Assembly (NCBI RefSeq): GCF_000367925.1
Contig: NZ_KB849176.1
Location: 186,001 to 250,000, forward strand
DNA from: Acinetobacter bohemicus ANC 3994
Lineage (GTDB): Bacteria > Pseudomonadota > Gammaproteobacteria > Pseudomonadales > Moraxellaceae
Reading direction: 5' to 3'
Length of the DNA: 64,000 nt
In this document: piece after piece, positions 16,612-24,984 of the stretch
How positions within the stretch are numbered: the first letter of the stretch is position 1
How the letters are laid out: each line of letters begins with the position of its first letter
Made by a program: the position numbers and the translations under genes
Notes under the pieces: generated by a model
Seen by the model: the letters and a program-made list of their open reading frames with translations, nothing else
Database searches by the model: none
Told to the model about the DNA's origin: nothing

Positions 16612-17820
16612 TTAGCTGAGCTGAGCATTTTCAATCACCATCGCCAAGCCTTGTCCAACACCAATGCAAAGACTGATGACAGCATACTTTTTCTTTCTGC
16701 GTTGTAATTCACGTGCAACGGTCAGTGCAAGGCGCGCACCGGAACAACCCAATGGATGACCAATGGCAATTGCACCGCCATTAGGATTGACCCGAGGGTC
16801 ATCAAACGCAATATTTAAACCTTTTAGGCAGGACAGGACTTGAGGTGCAAAGGCTTCATTAATTTCAATAATATCCATTTCATCTAAAGTGAGATCAGCA
16901 CGTTTGAGGGCTTTATTAATGGCTTCAATTGGCCCTGCGCCCATAATACGCGGTTCGATTCCCGAAGATGCTGAGGCTAATATTTTAGCGAGAGGGCGAA
17001 TGCCATATTTTTCCTGAATGCTTTCATTGCCAATCAGCAAAGCCGCAGCACCATCATTCACCCCTGATGCATTGCCCGCAGTCACGACACCCCCTTCAAA
17101 CAGCGGCTTCAATTTTTGTAATGCTTCAAAGTTTGAAGCTGGGCGAGGGTGCTCATCTTCATCGACGATTTTCGGCGGCGCTTTACGTCCTTGTGGGACT
17201 TCGACAGCTAAAATTTCATCTTTAAAAAAGCCTGCTTGTTTGGCTTGTTCATATTTGGCTTGTGACGATGCCGCAAATTGATCGGATTCTGCTCGGCTAA
17301 TGCCAAAAGTTTCAGCCACATTGTCACCTGTTTCAGGCATCGAATCGTTACCGTACAGTTTAATTAAAGCTGGGTTTGGAAAGCGCGTGCCGATGGTGGT
17401 ATCAAAAATCTTGGCATCTCGGCTATAAGCAGATTCAGCTTTGGCTAAAACAAAAGGGGCACGTGACATGCTTTCCACACCACCTGCAATATACAGATTG
17501 CCTTCACCACAGTGAATGGCACGTGCGGCATCAATTACCGCTGCTAAGCCACTGGCACATAAACGGTTGACTGTCTGTCCAGCAACCGTGACTGGAAGTC
17601 CCGCAACTAAAAGTGCGTTGCGTGCAACATTACGGCAATCTTCACCGGCCTGATTGGTGCTGCCTAGAATCACTTCCTCAATGTCTGCTGCATCAATTCC
17701 AGTTTTATGCAGCAAGGACTTAAGCACATGCGCTGCTAAATTATCAGGGCGAATACTGGCTAAAGCTCCTGCATGACGGCCAATCGGTGTGCGTAAACCA
17801 TCATAAATATAAGCGTTCAT
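16612..17820 (-). CDS. Acetyl-CoA acyltransferase / 3-oxoadipyl-CoA-type thiolase
   Basis: Thiolase of 402 residues. The acyl-binding cysteine is in VNRLCASGLAAV (about residue 90), the histidine motif is NPNGGAIAIGHPLGCSGAR (about 345-365) and the second catalytic cysteine is in CIGVGQGLA near the end. The start AYIYDGLRTPIGRHAGALAS is close to PcaF/PaaJ/DcaF 3-oxoadipyl-CoA thiolases, which suggests it can handle dicarboxyl-CoA esters; that would suit 3-oxopimelyl-CoA from ring cleavage, as well as acetoacetyl-CoA. It is the third gene of the minus-strand operon (hydratase, hydroxyacyl-CoA dehydrogenase, thiolase), 43 bases after its neighbour, with AAGGAAAG before ATG 17820. Confidence 0.92.
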   Translation of the reverse strand: MNAYIYDGLRTPIGRHAGALASIRPDNLAAHVLKSLLHKTGIDAADIEEVILGSTNQAGEDCRNVARNALLVAGLPVTVAGQTVNRLCASGLAAVIDAARAIHCGEGNLYIAGGVESMSRAPFVLAKAESAYSRDAKIFDTTIGTRFPNPALIKLYGNDSMPETGDNVAETFGISRAESDQFAASSQAKYEQAKQAGFFKDEILAVEVPQGRKAPPKIVDEDEHPRPASNFEALQKLKPLFEGGVVTAGNASGVNDGAAALLIGNESIQEKYGIRPLAKILASASSGIEPRIMGAGPIEAINKALKRADLTLDEMDIIEINEAFAPQVLSCLKGLNIAFDDPRVNPNGGAIAIGHPLGCSGARLALTVARELQRRKKKYAVISLCIGVGQGLAMVIENAQLS

Positions 17821-17863
17821 TGGGTTCTTTCCTTAAAGTTTTTTTGAAATATGGATTGTGTTT

Positions 17864-19384
17864 TTAGGCATGATGCATGAGTGATAAATTCAGCTTGCAG
17901 CGCCGCTGTAGCCAAGGGCTAGGGCGATAACGCGGGTCATGGCTAATGGTTGATATTCTTTCCAGTATGCGTAATATTTTTTCTCGACCCACTAGATCAC
18001 CCCATTCGATTGGGCCATGCGGATAGCCCAGTCCGAGCTTGACTGCTTCATTGATATCTTCCACGCTGGCTATTTGCTGCTGCGCCATATCGCAAGCCAA
18101 ATTCACAACCATCGCAAGAACGCGCTGTGTGATAAATCCGAGGCTCTCTTCAATCACAAATGTTTTGCATTCTGCTTGAGTAAATATATGCAGCGCAGCT
18201 TCAATCAGTTTTTGCCGTGTGACTAGGCTTGGCATTAAGGTTCGGCTTTGCTCAAAATTTCCAAGCATATCAATACAGACCACTTGTTCAGGATTTACCC
18301 CTAAACGCAGGGCGCTGTGAGTCGCATCTTCCCCATAGCTGGCGATAATAATCAAATCATTGGCTGTCGGTTTTGCTTCATGATTAATCAGAATGTACTG
18401 TTGGCTTAGATACTGTGATAGTCGTTCAAAATCGTCTTTGAATTCTGTGTGCAGCCACACTTTTTTGATTCCATTTCGATTGGCGACATAGCGCGGTGTG
18501 ATTGCAATCTCTTGTTTTTTTTGATTTAGGTAACGATAAAATCCTTGCCCAGTTTTACGGCCTAATTTTTTGCCGGTCAGCATTTGCTGCGTCAGTACAT
18601 TGGGACGGTAACGTGGTTCTTGATAATACTGGTTATAAATCGACTCCATTACCGGGTGGGATACATCTAGACCCGTTAAATCCAGTAATTCAAAAGGCCC
18701 CATTTTGAAGCCCAGTGATGTTTTAAGAATTTCATCAATTTCAGAAATAGAGGCGGTATTTTCACTTAAAATTTTCAGTGCTTCTGTGCCATAGGCACGG
18801 CCAGCATGATTAATAATAAATCCCGGGGTATCTTTGGTGTGGACAGGTCGATGCCCCATCTTTTGAGCGAGGTCTGCTAATTTTTCTAAAATTTCAGGAT
18901 GGGTATGCAGTCCTTGAATGACCTCGACCACTTTCATTAAGGGCACCGGATTGAAAAAATGATACCCAGCAACCCGTTCCGGGTACTGACATTCAGAGGC
19001 AATCGCGGTAATGGAAAGGGAAGATGTATTTGAAGCCAGAATGGTCTGTGGGTCGACAATTGCTTCAAGCTGTTTCATTAAAGCCTGTTTAACCGCTAAT
19101 TTTTCAACGATTGCTTCTATAATTAAATCACATTGCTGAAGTCCTTCAATATTTTCAACAATATGTAAATACGCTAAAGCCTCATCAAGCTGAGCTTGAG
19201 AGATTTTATTCTTTTGTAGCAACTTGTTTAAGGTGTCTTGAAGCTTTAATTGCGCTTTTTGCGCTGCATCTTGCTGTGCATCATAGAGATAGACATGGTG
19301 TTGGGACTGTATCGCAATTTGCACAATTCCAGTTCCCATGATTCCGGCACCAATAATGCCGATATTTTTGATGTCCCTATTCAT
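17864..19384 (-). CDS. 3-hydroxyacyl-CoA dehydrogenase (PaaH/DcaH-like, two C-terminal domains)
   Basis: Protein of 506 residues. NAD-binding Rossmann motif GAGIMGTG at residues 12-19; the catalytic histidine is in GYHFFNPVPLMKVVEV near 140; the first 3HCDH C-terminal domain (residues about 185-285) contains DTPGFIINHAGRAYGTEALK and the second (about 405-500) contains GFITQRVLAMVVNLACDMA. The doubled C-terminal half is the layout of PaaH-type enzymes that oxidise 3-hydroxyadipyl-CoA, rather than of the short HbdA form. It should serve 3-hydroxypimeloyl-CoA and 3-hydroxybutyryl-CoA in this island. It lies 54 bases after the hydratase and 43 before the thiolase, in one operon. Confidence 0.92.
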   Translation of the reverse strand: MNRDIKNIGIIGAGIMGTGIVQIAIQSQHHVYLYDAQQDAAQKAQLKLQDTLNKLLQKNKISQAQLDEALAYLHIVENIEGLQQCDLIIEAIVEKLAVKQALMKQLEAIVDPQTILASNTSSLSITAIASECQYPERVAGYHFFNPVPLMKVVEVIQGLHTHPEILEKLADLAQKMGHRPVHTKDTPGFIINHAGRAYGTEALKILSENTASISEIDEILKTSLGFKMGPFELLDLTGLDVSHPVMESIYNQYYQEPRYRPNVLTQQMLTGKKLGRKTGQGFYRYLNQKKQEIAITPRYVANRNGIKKVWLHTEFKDDFERLSQYLSQQYILINHEAKPTANDLIIIASYGEDATHSALRLGVNPEQVVCIDMLGNFEQSRTLMPSLVTRQKLIEAALHIFTQAECKTFVIEESLGFITQRVLAMVVNLACDMAQQQIASVEDINEAVKLGLGYPHGPIEWGDLVGREKILRILERISTISHDPRYRPSPWLQRRCKLNLSLMHHA

Positions 19385-19438
19385 GTTGTGATCCTAATGT
19401 TTGTCAATCCAATATGAGTCTGCTTTATAAAAGCTTAA

Positions 19439-20218
19439 TTACTTGCCTTGATAAATGGGTTTGCGTTTTTCTAAAAAGGCTGACATGCCTTCTTTTTGAT
19501 CCTGTGTATCAAAAAGAAGCTGGAAAGCCTTACGTTCAAGGGCTAGCCCCGCATTCAAAGGCATATCTTCACTAAGCAGTACCACTTCTTTAATTTGTTC
19601 TAGCGCAATGGGTGGCAGTCTGGCAATTTGCTGCGCCATTTTATAAGCGGTATTTAAGGTTTCAGTATCTTCAGTGACTTGTGAAACAAGACCGATTTGA
19701 TACGCTTCTTCTGCTGAAATCAGACAGCCAGTCATAATCATACGCATGGCATGAAATTTTCCGACAGCACGAACGAGGCGCTGTGTACCGCCCGCACCGG
19801 GCATGACGCCAACTTTAATTTCAGGCTGGCCAAATTGAGCACTTTTACCTGCAATGATGATGTCGGCATGCATAGCCAGTTCACAGCCACCGCCTAAGGC
19901 AAAACCGTTTACTGCGGCAATAATTGGTTTTGGACAATTGGCAATGGTCTGCCAATAGCGTTCAGCTCGGCGTAAATACACGTCCATAGCGCTGGCTTCA
20001 GCCAGTTCTTTTAAGTCTGCACCAGCGGCAAAAACGTCATCACCACCTGTAATGACAATGACATGAATATCATCATTATCCGCTTGTAACGCAACCGCTT
20101 CGGAAAGCAGTTTCCGCACTTGAGTATTGAGTGCATTTTTGGCTTCAGGACGATTAATTTTAATAATGGCGACTGCTGGAATCGCATAATCGACATGGAC
20201 CATTGAATTTTTATTCAT
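19439..20218 (-). CDS. Enoyl-CoA hydratase (crotonase family), BadK candidate
   Basis: Protein of 259 residues in crotonase fold. DVFAAGADLKELAEASAMDVY (near 65) and NGFALGGGCELAMHADIIIAG (near 105) make the oxyanion hole; both hydratase glutamates are present (GGGCELAM and GQPEIKVGVMPGAGGTQRLVR). It would hydrate cyclohex-1-ene-1-carboxyl-CoA (as BadK) or straight-chain enoyl-CoA esters. I place the start at 20218 (ATG-AAT-AAA) because the frame further upstream runs through an operator copy at 20229-20243; ATG 20203 is the alternative. First gene of the minus-strand beta-oxidation operon, divergent from the acyl-CoA dehydrogenase at 20476. Confidence 0.88.
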   Translation of the reverse strand: MNKNSMVHVDYAIPAVAIIKINRPEAKNALNTQVRKLLSEAVALQADNDDIHVIVITGGDDVFAAGADLKELAEASAMDVYLRRAERYWQTIANCPKPIIAAVNGFALGGGCELAMHADIIIAGKSAQFGQPEIKVGVMPGAGGTQRLVRAVGKFHAMRMIMTGCLISAEEAYQIGLVSQVTEDTETLNTAYKMAQQIARLPPIALEQIKEVVLLSEDMPLNAGLALERKAFQLLFDTQDQKEGMSAFLEKRKPIYQGK

Positions 20219-20228
20219 TTTGATAAAA

Positions 20229-20243
20229 TTCCGTATAGCAAAA
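20229..20243 (+). promoter_or_regulatory. IclR-type operator before the hydratase operon
   Basis: TTCCGTATAGCAAAA matches TTTCGYATWGYRAAA at 14 of 15 positions. It lies 11 bases upstream of the hydratase start, where a bound protein would block transcription initiation or translation of the minus-strand operon. Confidence 0.65.
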
Positions 20244-20398
20244 TTAAATTCTAAAATTAATTTAAAGTAATTTTGCTGGATATTCAATCTAAAAGCGCAG
20301 AATAAATCTAATTTATAGCTCTGTGCAGGGTTTTTAAGGATTATTTTGCGTAAATTACGATGTTTCTATTGTCAGAGTAGAATTAAATTGATAATGTA

Positions 20399-20413
20399 TT
20401 TCGTATAGTGAAA
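20399..20413 (+). promoter_or_regulatory. IclR-type operator before the acyl-CoA dehydrogenase gene
   Basis: TTTCGTATAGTGAAA fits the motif TTTCGYATWGYRAAA at every position. It lies 63 bases upstream of the dehydrogenase start and 156 bases from the second copy at 20229 in the same divergent promoter region, so the two could be bridged. Confidence 0.7.
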
Positions 20414-20475
20414 CTAATTTTAATATTAAAGAAAATTTAAGGAAATCTAACCCTCAAATGGAGTAGGAGAAAAAA

Positions 20476-21630
20476 ATGATTCGTGACGAACAGATGTTAG
20501 AACAATTGTTATCAACTCTGCGTGATTTTGTTCAAAATGAATTAAGACCTTTAGAGCATGAAGTAGATGAAACTGATGCCATTCCAGAGCATATTGTGCA
20601 ACAAATGCGGGAAATGGGGCTGTTTGGCTTAACCATTCCTGAGGAGTTTGGTGGCCTAGGCATTACCATGGAAGAAGAGGTTCGGGTGGCCTTTGAACTG
20701 GGACATACATCGGCTGCATTTCGCTCTTTAATTGGCACCAATAATGGTATTGGTTCAAGTGGCATTATTATTGATGGCACGGATGAGCAAAAGCAGAAGT
20801 ATCTTCCGCGTTATGCTAGCGGTGAAATTATTGGTTCATTTTGCTTAACTGAACCGGATTCAGGTTCTGATGCCGCAGCCTTAAAAACCTCAGCGGTTAA
20901 AGAAGGTGATTATTATATTTTAAATGGTACCAAACGCTTTATTACCAATGCTCCGCGAGCGCAGACTTTTACTGTTATGGCGAGAACCAATCCTGAAATT
21001 AAAGGTGCTTCTGGAATTTCTGCTTTCCTTGTTGAAGCGGGAACAGAAGGTTTGTCCCTTGGAAAAATTGATAAAAAAATGGGTCAAAAAGGTTCATATA
21101 CCTGTGATGTCATCTTTGATAATTGCCGAGTGCATAAAGATCAGTTAATTGGCGGTGTTGAAGGTGTTGGGTTTAAAACCGCGATGAAAGTTTTGGATAA
21201 GGGGCGTTTACATATTGCCGCTTATAGTACAGGCATGGCGGAACGTATGCTGGATGATGCTTTGAATTATGCGATTGAACGTAAGCAATTTGGTCAGCCG
21301 ATTGCAAACTTTCAATTGATTCAAGGCATGCTGGCCGATTCTAAGACTGAAATTTATGCAGCGAAATGTATGGTGTTGGATGCAGCGCGACGCCGTGATT
21401 TAGGTGAAAATATCAGTACCGAAGCTTCGTGTGCAAAAATGTTTGCCACGGAAATGTGCGGCCGTGTTGCAGACCGCTGTTTGCAAATTCATGGCGGTGC
21501 AGGCTATATCAGTGAATATTCGATAGAGCGCTTTTACCGTGATGTACGTCTTTTCCGTTTGTATGAAGGAACGACACAGATTCAGCAAATTATTATTGCG
21601 CGTGACATGATTAAAACGGCAATTGCGTAA
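20476..21630 (+). CDS. Acyl-CoA dehydrogenase
   Basis: Flavoenzyme of 384 residues with the full acyl-CoA dehydrogenase fold: N-terminal helices to residue 115, CLTEPDSGSDAAALKTSA near 120 (FAD and substrate contact), RFITNAPRAQTF near 155, and catalytic glutamate in RLYEGTTQIQQIIIARD near 365. It oxidises an acyl-CoA to the 2-enoyl-CoA and gives electrons to ETF. Its place between the beta-oxidation operon and GcdH suggests pimeloyl-CoA (or another medium dicarboxyl-CoA) as substrate, but the sequence alone does not show this. GTAGGAGA precedes ATG 20476; GcdH follows after 36 bases, so the two make one operon. Confidence 0.92.
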   Translation: MIRDEQMLEQLLSTLRDFVQNELRPLEHEVDETDAIPEHIVQQMREMGLFGLTIPEEFGGLGITMEEEVRVAFELGHTSAAFRSLIGTNNGIGSSGIIIDGTDEQKQKYLPRYASGEIIGSFCLTEPDSGSDAAALKTSAVKEGDYYILNGTKRFITNAPRAQTFTVMARTNPEIKGASGISAFLVEAGTEGLSLGKIDKKMGQKGSYTCDVIFDNCRVHKDQLIGGVEGVGFKTAMKVLDKGRLHIAAYSTGMAERMLDDALNYAIERKQFGQPIANFQLIQGMLADSKTEIYAAKCMVLDAARRRDLGENISTEASCAKMFATEMCGRVADRCLQIHGGAGYISEYSIERFYRDVRLFRLYEGTTQIQQIIIARDMIKTAIA

Positions 21631-21666
21631 AAATTGAAGATTAAAAATTAGATTTAAGGACGACTA

Positions 21667-22863
21667 ATGAAAACAGCAAAGTTTAACTGGCAAGATCCAT
21701 TTTTATTGGAACTACAATTGACTGAAGAAGAGCGCATGATCCGTGATACGGCATTTGCTTATTCGCAAGATAAGCTGATGCCGCGTGTATTGGAGCAATT
21801 CCGCCATGAAAAAACCGATGCTTCAATTTTCCGTGAAATGGGTGAACTTGGCTTATTGGGTCCAACCATTCCTGAGCAGTATGGTGGTTCAGGTTTGAAC
21901 TATGTCAGTTATGGTTTAATTGCCCGTGAAATTGAACGTGTCGATTCAGGTTATCGTTCAATGGCCAGTGTACAAAGTTCACTGGTGATGGTGCCAATCA
22001 ACGAATTTGGTTCGGAACAACAAAAGCAAAAATATCTGCCGAAATTGGCTTCTGGTGAATACATTGGCTGTTTCGGCCTGACAGAGCCTGATCATGGTTC
22101 TGATCCCGGTAGCATGATTACCCGTGCCAAAAAAGTCGATGGCGGCTACCGCCTGACTGGCGCAAAAATGTGGATTACCAACAGTCCAATTGCCGATGTT
22201 TTTGTGGTGTGGGCCAAAGAAGTATCGCAACAAGGTAATGTTGGCGAGATCCGCGGCTTTATTTTGGAAAAAGGCTGGGAAGGTCTATCTGCGCCAACCA
22301 TTCATGGCAAAGTTGGTTTGCGTGCTTCAATCACGGGTGAAATTGTCATGGACAATGTTTTTGTGCCTGAAGAAAATGCCTTCCCTGAAATCCGTGGCTT
22401 ACGCGGGCCATTTACTTGCTTGAACAGTGCGCGTTACGGTATCGCATGGGGTGCAATGGGGGCTGCTGAATTCTGCTGGCAAACAGCACATCAATACACC
22501 ATGGACCGCAAGCAGTTTGGCCGTCCATTGGCTGCCAATCAGCTGATTCAAAAGAAACTCGCGGATATGCAGACCGAGATTGCTTTGGGTCTGCAAGTCG
22601 CACTACGTTTTGGCCGCATGAAAGATGAAGGTACTGCCTCCGTAGAAGGCACATCGTTAATTAAGCGCAATAACTGTGGTAAAGCACTGGATATTGCCCG
22701 TGTTGCACGCGACATGATGGGCGGGAATGGCATTAGTGATGAGTTTGGTGTAGCGCGTCATCTGGTCAATCTTGAAGTGGTCAATACCTATGAAGGTACG
22801 CATGATGTGCATGCTTTGATCTTAGGCCGTGCGCAGACAGGGATCGCTGCATTTTGTAATTAA
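21667..22863 (+). CDS. gcdH: Glutaryl-CoA dehydrogenase
   Basis: Protein of 398 residues that dehydrogenates and decarboxylates glutaryl-CoA to crotonyl-CoA. Family features: FNWQDPFLLELQLTEEERMIRDTA at the start, DSGYRSMASVQSSLVMVPI near 100 (the arginine that binds the distal carboxylate), CFGLTEPDHGSDPGSM near 140, and catalytic glutamate in NTYEGTHDVHALILGRAQTGI near 375. It feeds electrons to ETF. It links the pimeloyl-CoA branch to acetyl-CoA: pimeloyl-CoA shortened by one round gives glutaryl-CoA. AAGGA precedes ATG 21667 and a very strong terminator follows at 22945. Second gene of the two-gene dehydrogenase operon. Confidence 0.95.
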   Translation: MKTAKFNWQDPFLLELQLTEEERMIRDTAFAYSQDKLMPRVLEQFRHEKTDASIFREMGELGLLGPTIPEQYGGSGLNYVSYGLIAREIERVDSGYRSMASVQSSLVMVPINEFGSEQQKQKYLPKLASGEYIGCFGLTEPDHGSDPGSMITRAKKVDGGYRLTGAKMWITNSPIADVFVVWAKEVSQQGNVGEIRGFILEKGWEGLSAPTIHGKVGLRASITGEIVMDNVFVPEENAFPEIRGLRGPFTCLNSARYGIAWGAMGAAEFCWQTAHQYTMDRKQFGRPLAANQLIQKKLADMQTEIALGLQVALRFGRMKDEGTASVEGTSLIKRNNCGKALDIARVARDMMGGNGISDEFGVARHLVNLEVVNTYEGTHDVHALILGRAQTGIAAFCN

Positions 22864-22944
22864 TGCAGCATAGAAAAATATAAAGACATTTTTATAGTTG
22901 TCTCATCAAGGCAATACGCTGCTTTGACTCAACTTTTATCATTC

Positions 22945-22983
22945 AAGGCATTACATGTTTATGTAATGCCTTTTTTATTTTTT
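22945..22983 (+). terminator. Rho-independent terminator of the acyl-CoA dehydrogenase/gcdH operon
   Basis: AAGGCATTACAT (22945-22956) pairs perfectly with ATGTAATGCCTT (22961-22972) around GTTT, followed by a long T run. Confidence 0.93.
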
Positions 22984-23020
22984 CTTTCATCATTGGGTCA
23001 TATTTTTGTTATTAATATAA

Positions 23021-23035
23021 TTTCGTATTGCAAAA
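23021..23035 (+). promoter_or_regulatory. Distal IclR-type operator of the badH operon
   Basis: TTTCGTATTGCAAAA fits TTTCGYATWGYRAAA at all 15 positions. It lies 213 bases upstream of the second copy at 23234. Confidence 0.65.
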
Positions 23036-23233
23036 TATATTTAAATATATAACGAAAATAAGCCCTATTTTTTGATGTCTATTTAAGAATTAAAGCCAAT
23101 TTGAAATAAAGCATTCGCTTGTAATTGTGAATCCATAAATATGTGTAACTAAATATTTCTATTTCAGTGGTTTAATTTTATATAAATTGATAATTAACAA
23201 TTGTTTATGTTTTTATTTTACTTTTTATTAATA

Positions 23234-23248
23234 TTTCGCATTGCGAAA
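23234..23248 (+). promoter_or_regulatory. Proximal IclR-type operator of the badH operon, perfect palindrome
   Basis: TTTCGCATTGCGAAA is a perfect palindrome about its central T and fits the motif at every position. It ends 15 bases before the -35 box of the promoter at 23264, the place where IclR activators such as PcaU often sit. Confidence 0.72.
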
Positions 23249-23263
23249 TAATATATTTGATAA

Positions 23264-23292
23264 TTGAAATTATTTTTCTTTTTGTCTATGTT
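23264..23292 (+). promoter_or_regulatory. Sigma-70 promoter of the badH operon
   Basis: TTGAAA (23264-23269), a 17-base spacer and TATGTT (23287-23292). Predicted start of transcription is near 23300, about 47 bases before the badH start codon. Confidence 0.6.
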
Positions 23293-23346
23293 GGAATTAT
23301 GAATTAAGAATCATTATTTTGAATAACACTAACAAAGGATGGCAGC

Positions 23347-24114
23347 ATGAAAGGGCTCAAGGATCAGGTAATTATTGTCACTGGCGGCGCGGGTGGTATC
23401 GGTGGCGCGACTTGTAAACGCTTAGCCCAAGAGGGTGCGAAAGTTGCAGTATTTGATATGAATTTAGCAGCTGCGCAACGCGTTGTGGATGAGATTAAAA
23501 ATGCTGGCGGCACAGCACTTGCAGTGCAATGTGATATCACAAATAAACAAGTTGTAGATCAATCGATTGTTATTACTGAAACTGAACTTGGCGCAATTGA
23601 TGGTTTGGTGAATAACGCAGGTTGGGACATTTTCAAACCATTCCTTAAATCGACTCCAGATGAATGGGAAAAACTGATTCAAATTAATTTGGTCGGCATG
23701 CTGAATATGCATCACGCTGTACTCAAAGGCATGGTAGAGCGCAATAAGGGGCGCATTGTCAATATTGCCTCTGACGCTGCGCGTGTAGGTTCATCCGGTG
23801 AAGCTGTATATGCAGCATGTAAAGGTGGTTTGCTCGCTTTCTCTAAAACTTTAGCCCGTGAACATTCTCGCAATAACATTACCGTGAATGTTATTTGCCC
23901 AGGCCCAACAGACACGGCTTTATTGGCTGGTGTGACTGAAGGTGCTTCAAATCCAGAAAAACTTCGTGAGGCTTTCACTCGCGCTATTCCGTTAGGCCGT
24001 TTAGGTCAGCCTGATGATCTTGCATCATCTATCGCCTTTTTCTTAAGTGATGATGCAAGCTTTATTACCGGTCAGGTATTGAGTGTCTCTGGCGGTTTAA
24101 CCATGAATGGCTAA
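23347..24114 (+). CDS. badH: 2-hydroxycyclohexanecarboxyl-CoA dehydrogenase (SDR family)
   Basis: Short-chain dehydrogenase of 255 residues. NAD-binding motif TGGAGGIGG near residue 12, NNAGWDIFKPF near 90, catalytic serine in IASDAARVGSSGEAVY and the YAACK pair near 155-160. Segments such as NNAGWDIFKPF and VGSSGEAVYAACKGGL agree with my memory of BadH from Rhodopseudomonas palustris, the enzyme that oxidises 2-hydroxycyclohexane-1-carboxyl-CoA to the 2-keto ester. First gene of the badH-badI-aliB-aliA operon, preceded by AAGGA, a promoter at 23264 and two operator copies. BadI, its next step, is directly downstream, which strengthens the call. Confidence 0.92.
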   Translation: MKGLKDQVIIVTGGAGGIGGATCKRLAQEGAKVAVFDMNLAAAQRVVDEIKNAGGTALAVQCDITNKQVVDQSIVITETELGAIDGLVNNAGWDIFKPFLKSTPDEWEKLIQINLVGMLNMHHAVLKGMVERNKGRIVNIASDAARVGSSGEAVYAACKGGLLAFSKTLAREHSRNNITVNVICPGPTDTALLAGVTEGASNPEKLREAFTRAIPLGRLGQPDDLASSIAFFLSDDASFITGQVLSVSGGLTMNG

Positions 24115-24190
24115 GGTATTTAAGCCTTTAACGTGAATGAAAAAATAGCATAGAACCGTAAATCACAGTTTTCAAGGAAAGGAAAAGACG

Positions 24191-24973
24191 ATGAATTTTG
24201 AAGATATTTTATACGAAGTAAAAAATGGCGTTGCTTGGATCACCATTAACCGTCCAGAAAAAATGAATGCATTTCGTGGTCAAACTTGCGATGAAATTAT
24301 CCGTGCCCTGAATAAAGCAGGTTATGACCGTGAAGTGGGTGCCATTGTCCTCACAGGTGCAGGTGAAAAAGCATTCTGTACTGGTGGTGATCAATCTGCG
24401 CATGATGGTAATTATGATGGGCGCGGCACCATTGGCTTACCGATGGAAGAAATGCATACCGCAATTCGTGATGTGCCAAAACCAGTGATTGCACGCGTAC
24501 AAGGCTATGCCATTGGTGGTGGTAATGTATTGGCAACCATTTGCGATTTAACCATTTGTTCTGATAAAGCGATTTTTGGTCAAGTTGGTCCGAAAATGGG
24601 TTCAGTCGATCCGGGTTATGGCACAGCGTTTCTTGCACGTGTGGTCGGTGAGAAAAAGGCGCGTGAAATTTGGTATATGTGCCGCCGTTATTCGGGTCAA
24701 GAAGCGGTTGATATTGGTTTAGCCAATAAGTGCGTTCCGGCAGATCAATTGGATGCAGAAGTACAAGCTTGGGGTGAGGAACTGTGCGAACGCAGCCCAA
24801 CAGCGCTAGCCATTGCAAAACGCAGTTTCAATATGGATACCGCACATCAAGCAGGCATTGCAGGCATGGGCATGTATGCTTTGAAGCTGTATTACGACAC
24901 TGAAGAATCACGTGAAGGCGTGAATGCACTGAAAGAAAAACGCAAACCAGAATTCCGTAAATTCTTTAAGTAA
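24191..24973 (+). CDS. badI: 2-ketocyclohexanecarboxyl-CoA hydrolase (ring-cleaving)
   Basis: Crotonase-family protein of 260 residues, close to BadI of R. palustris and to MenB. BadI opens the ring of 2-ketocyclohexane-1-carboxyl-CoA with water to give pimeloyl-CoA. Diagnostic segments are KMNAFRGQTCDEIIRAL, FCTGGDQSAHDGNYDGRGT (near 65), QGYAIGGGNVLATICDLTIC (near 105), GQVGPKMGSVDPGYGTAFLAR (near 135) and ERSPTALAIAKRSFNMDTAH near 200. The hydratase glutamate pair is replaced by the pattern seen in MenB/BadI, so this is not a simple hydratase. It lies 76 bases after badH and 11 before aliB, with AAGGAAAGG before its start. Confidence 0.95.
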   Translation: MNFEDILYEVKNGVAWITINRPEKMNAFRGQTCDEIIRALNKAGYDREVGAIVLTGAGEKAFCTGGDQSAHDGNYDGRGTIGLPMEEMHTAIRDVPKPVIARVQGYAIGGGNVLATICDLTICSDKAIFGQVGPKMGSVDPGYGTAFLARVVGEKKAREIWYMCRRYSGQEAVDIGLANKCVPADQLDAEVQAWGEELCERSPTALAIAKRSFNMDTAHQAGIAGMGMYALKLYYDTEESREGVNALKEKRKPEFRKFFK

Positions 24974-24984
24974 GGAGTGGCCGC

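Larger units (their letters stand above)
22864..23346. other. Control region between gcdH and the bad/ali operon
   Basis: About 480 bases, very A/T-rich and without a gene. It holds the gcdH terminator, two operator copies (23021-23035 and 23234-23248) and a good promoter (23264-23292) for the badH operon. Confidence 0.7.
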
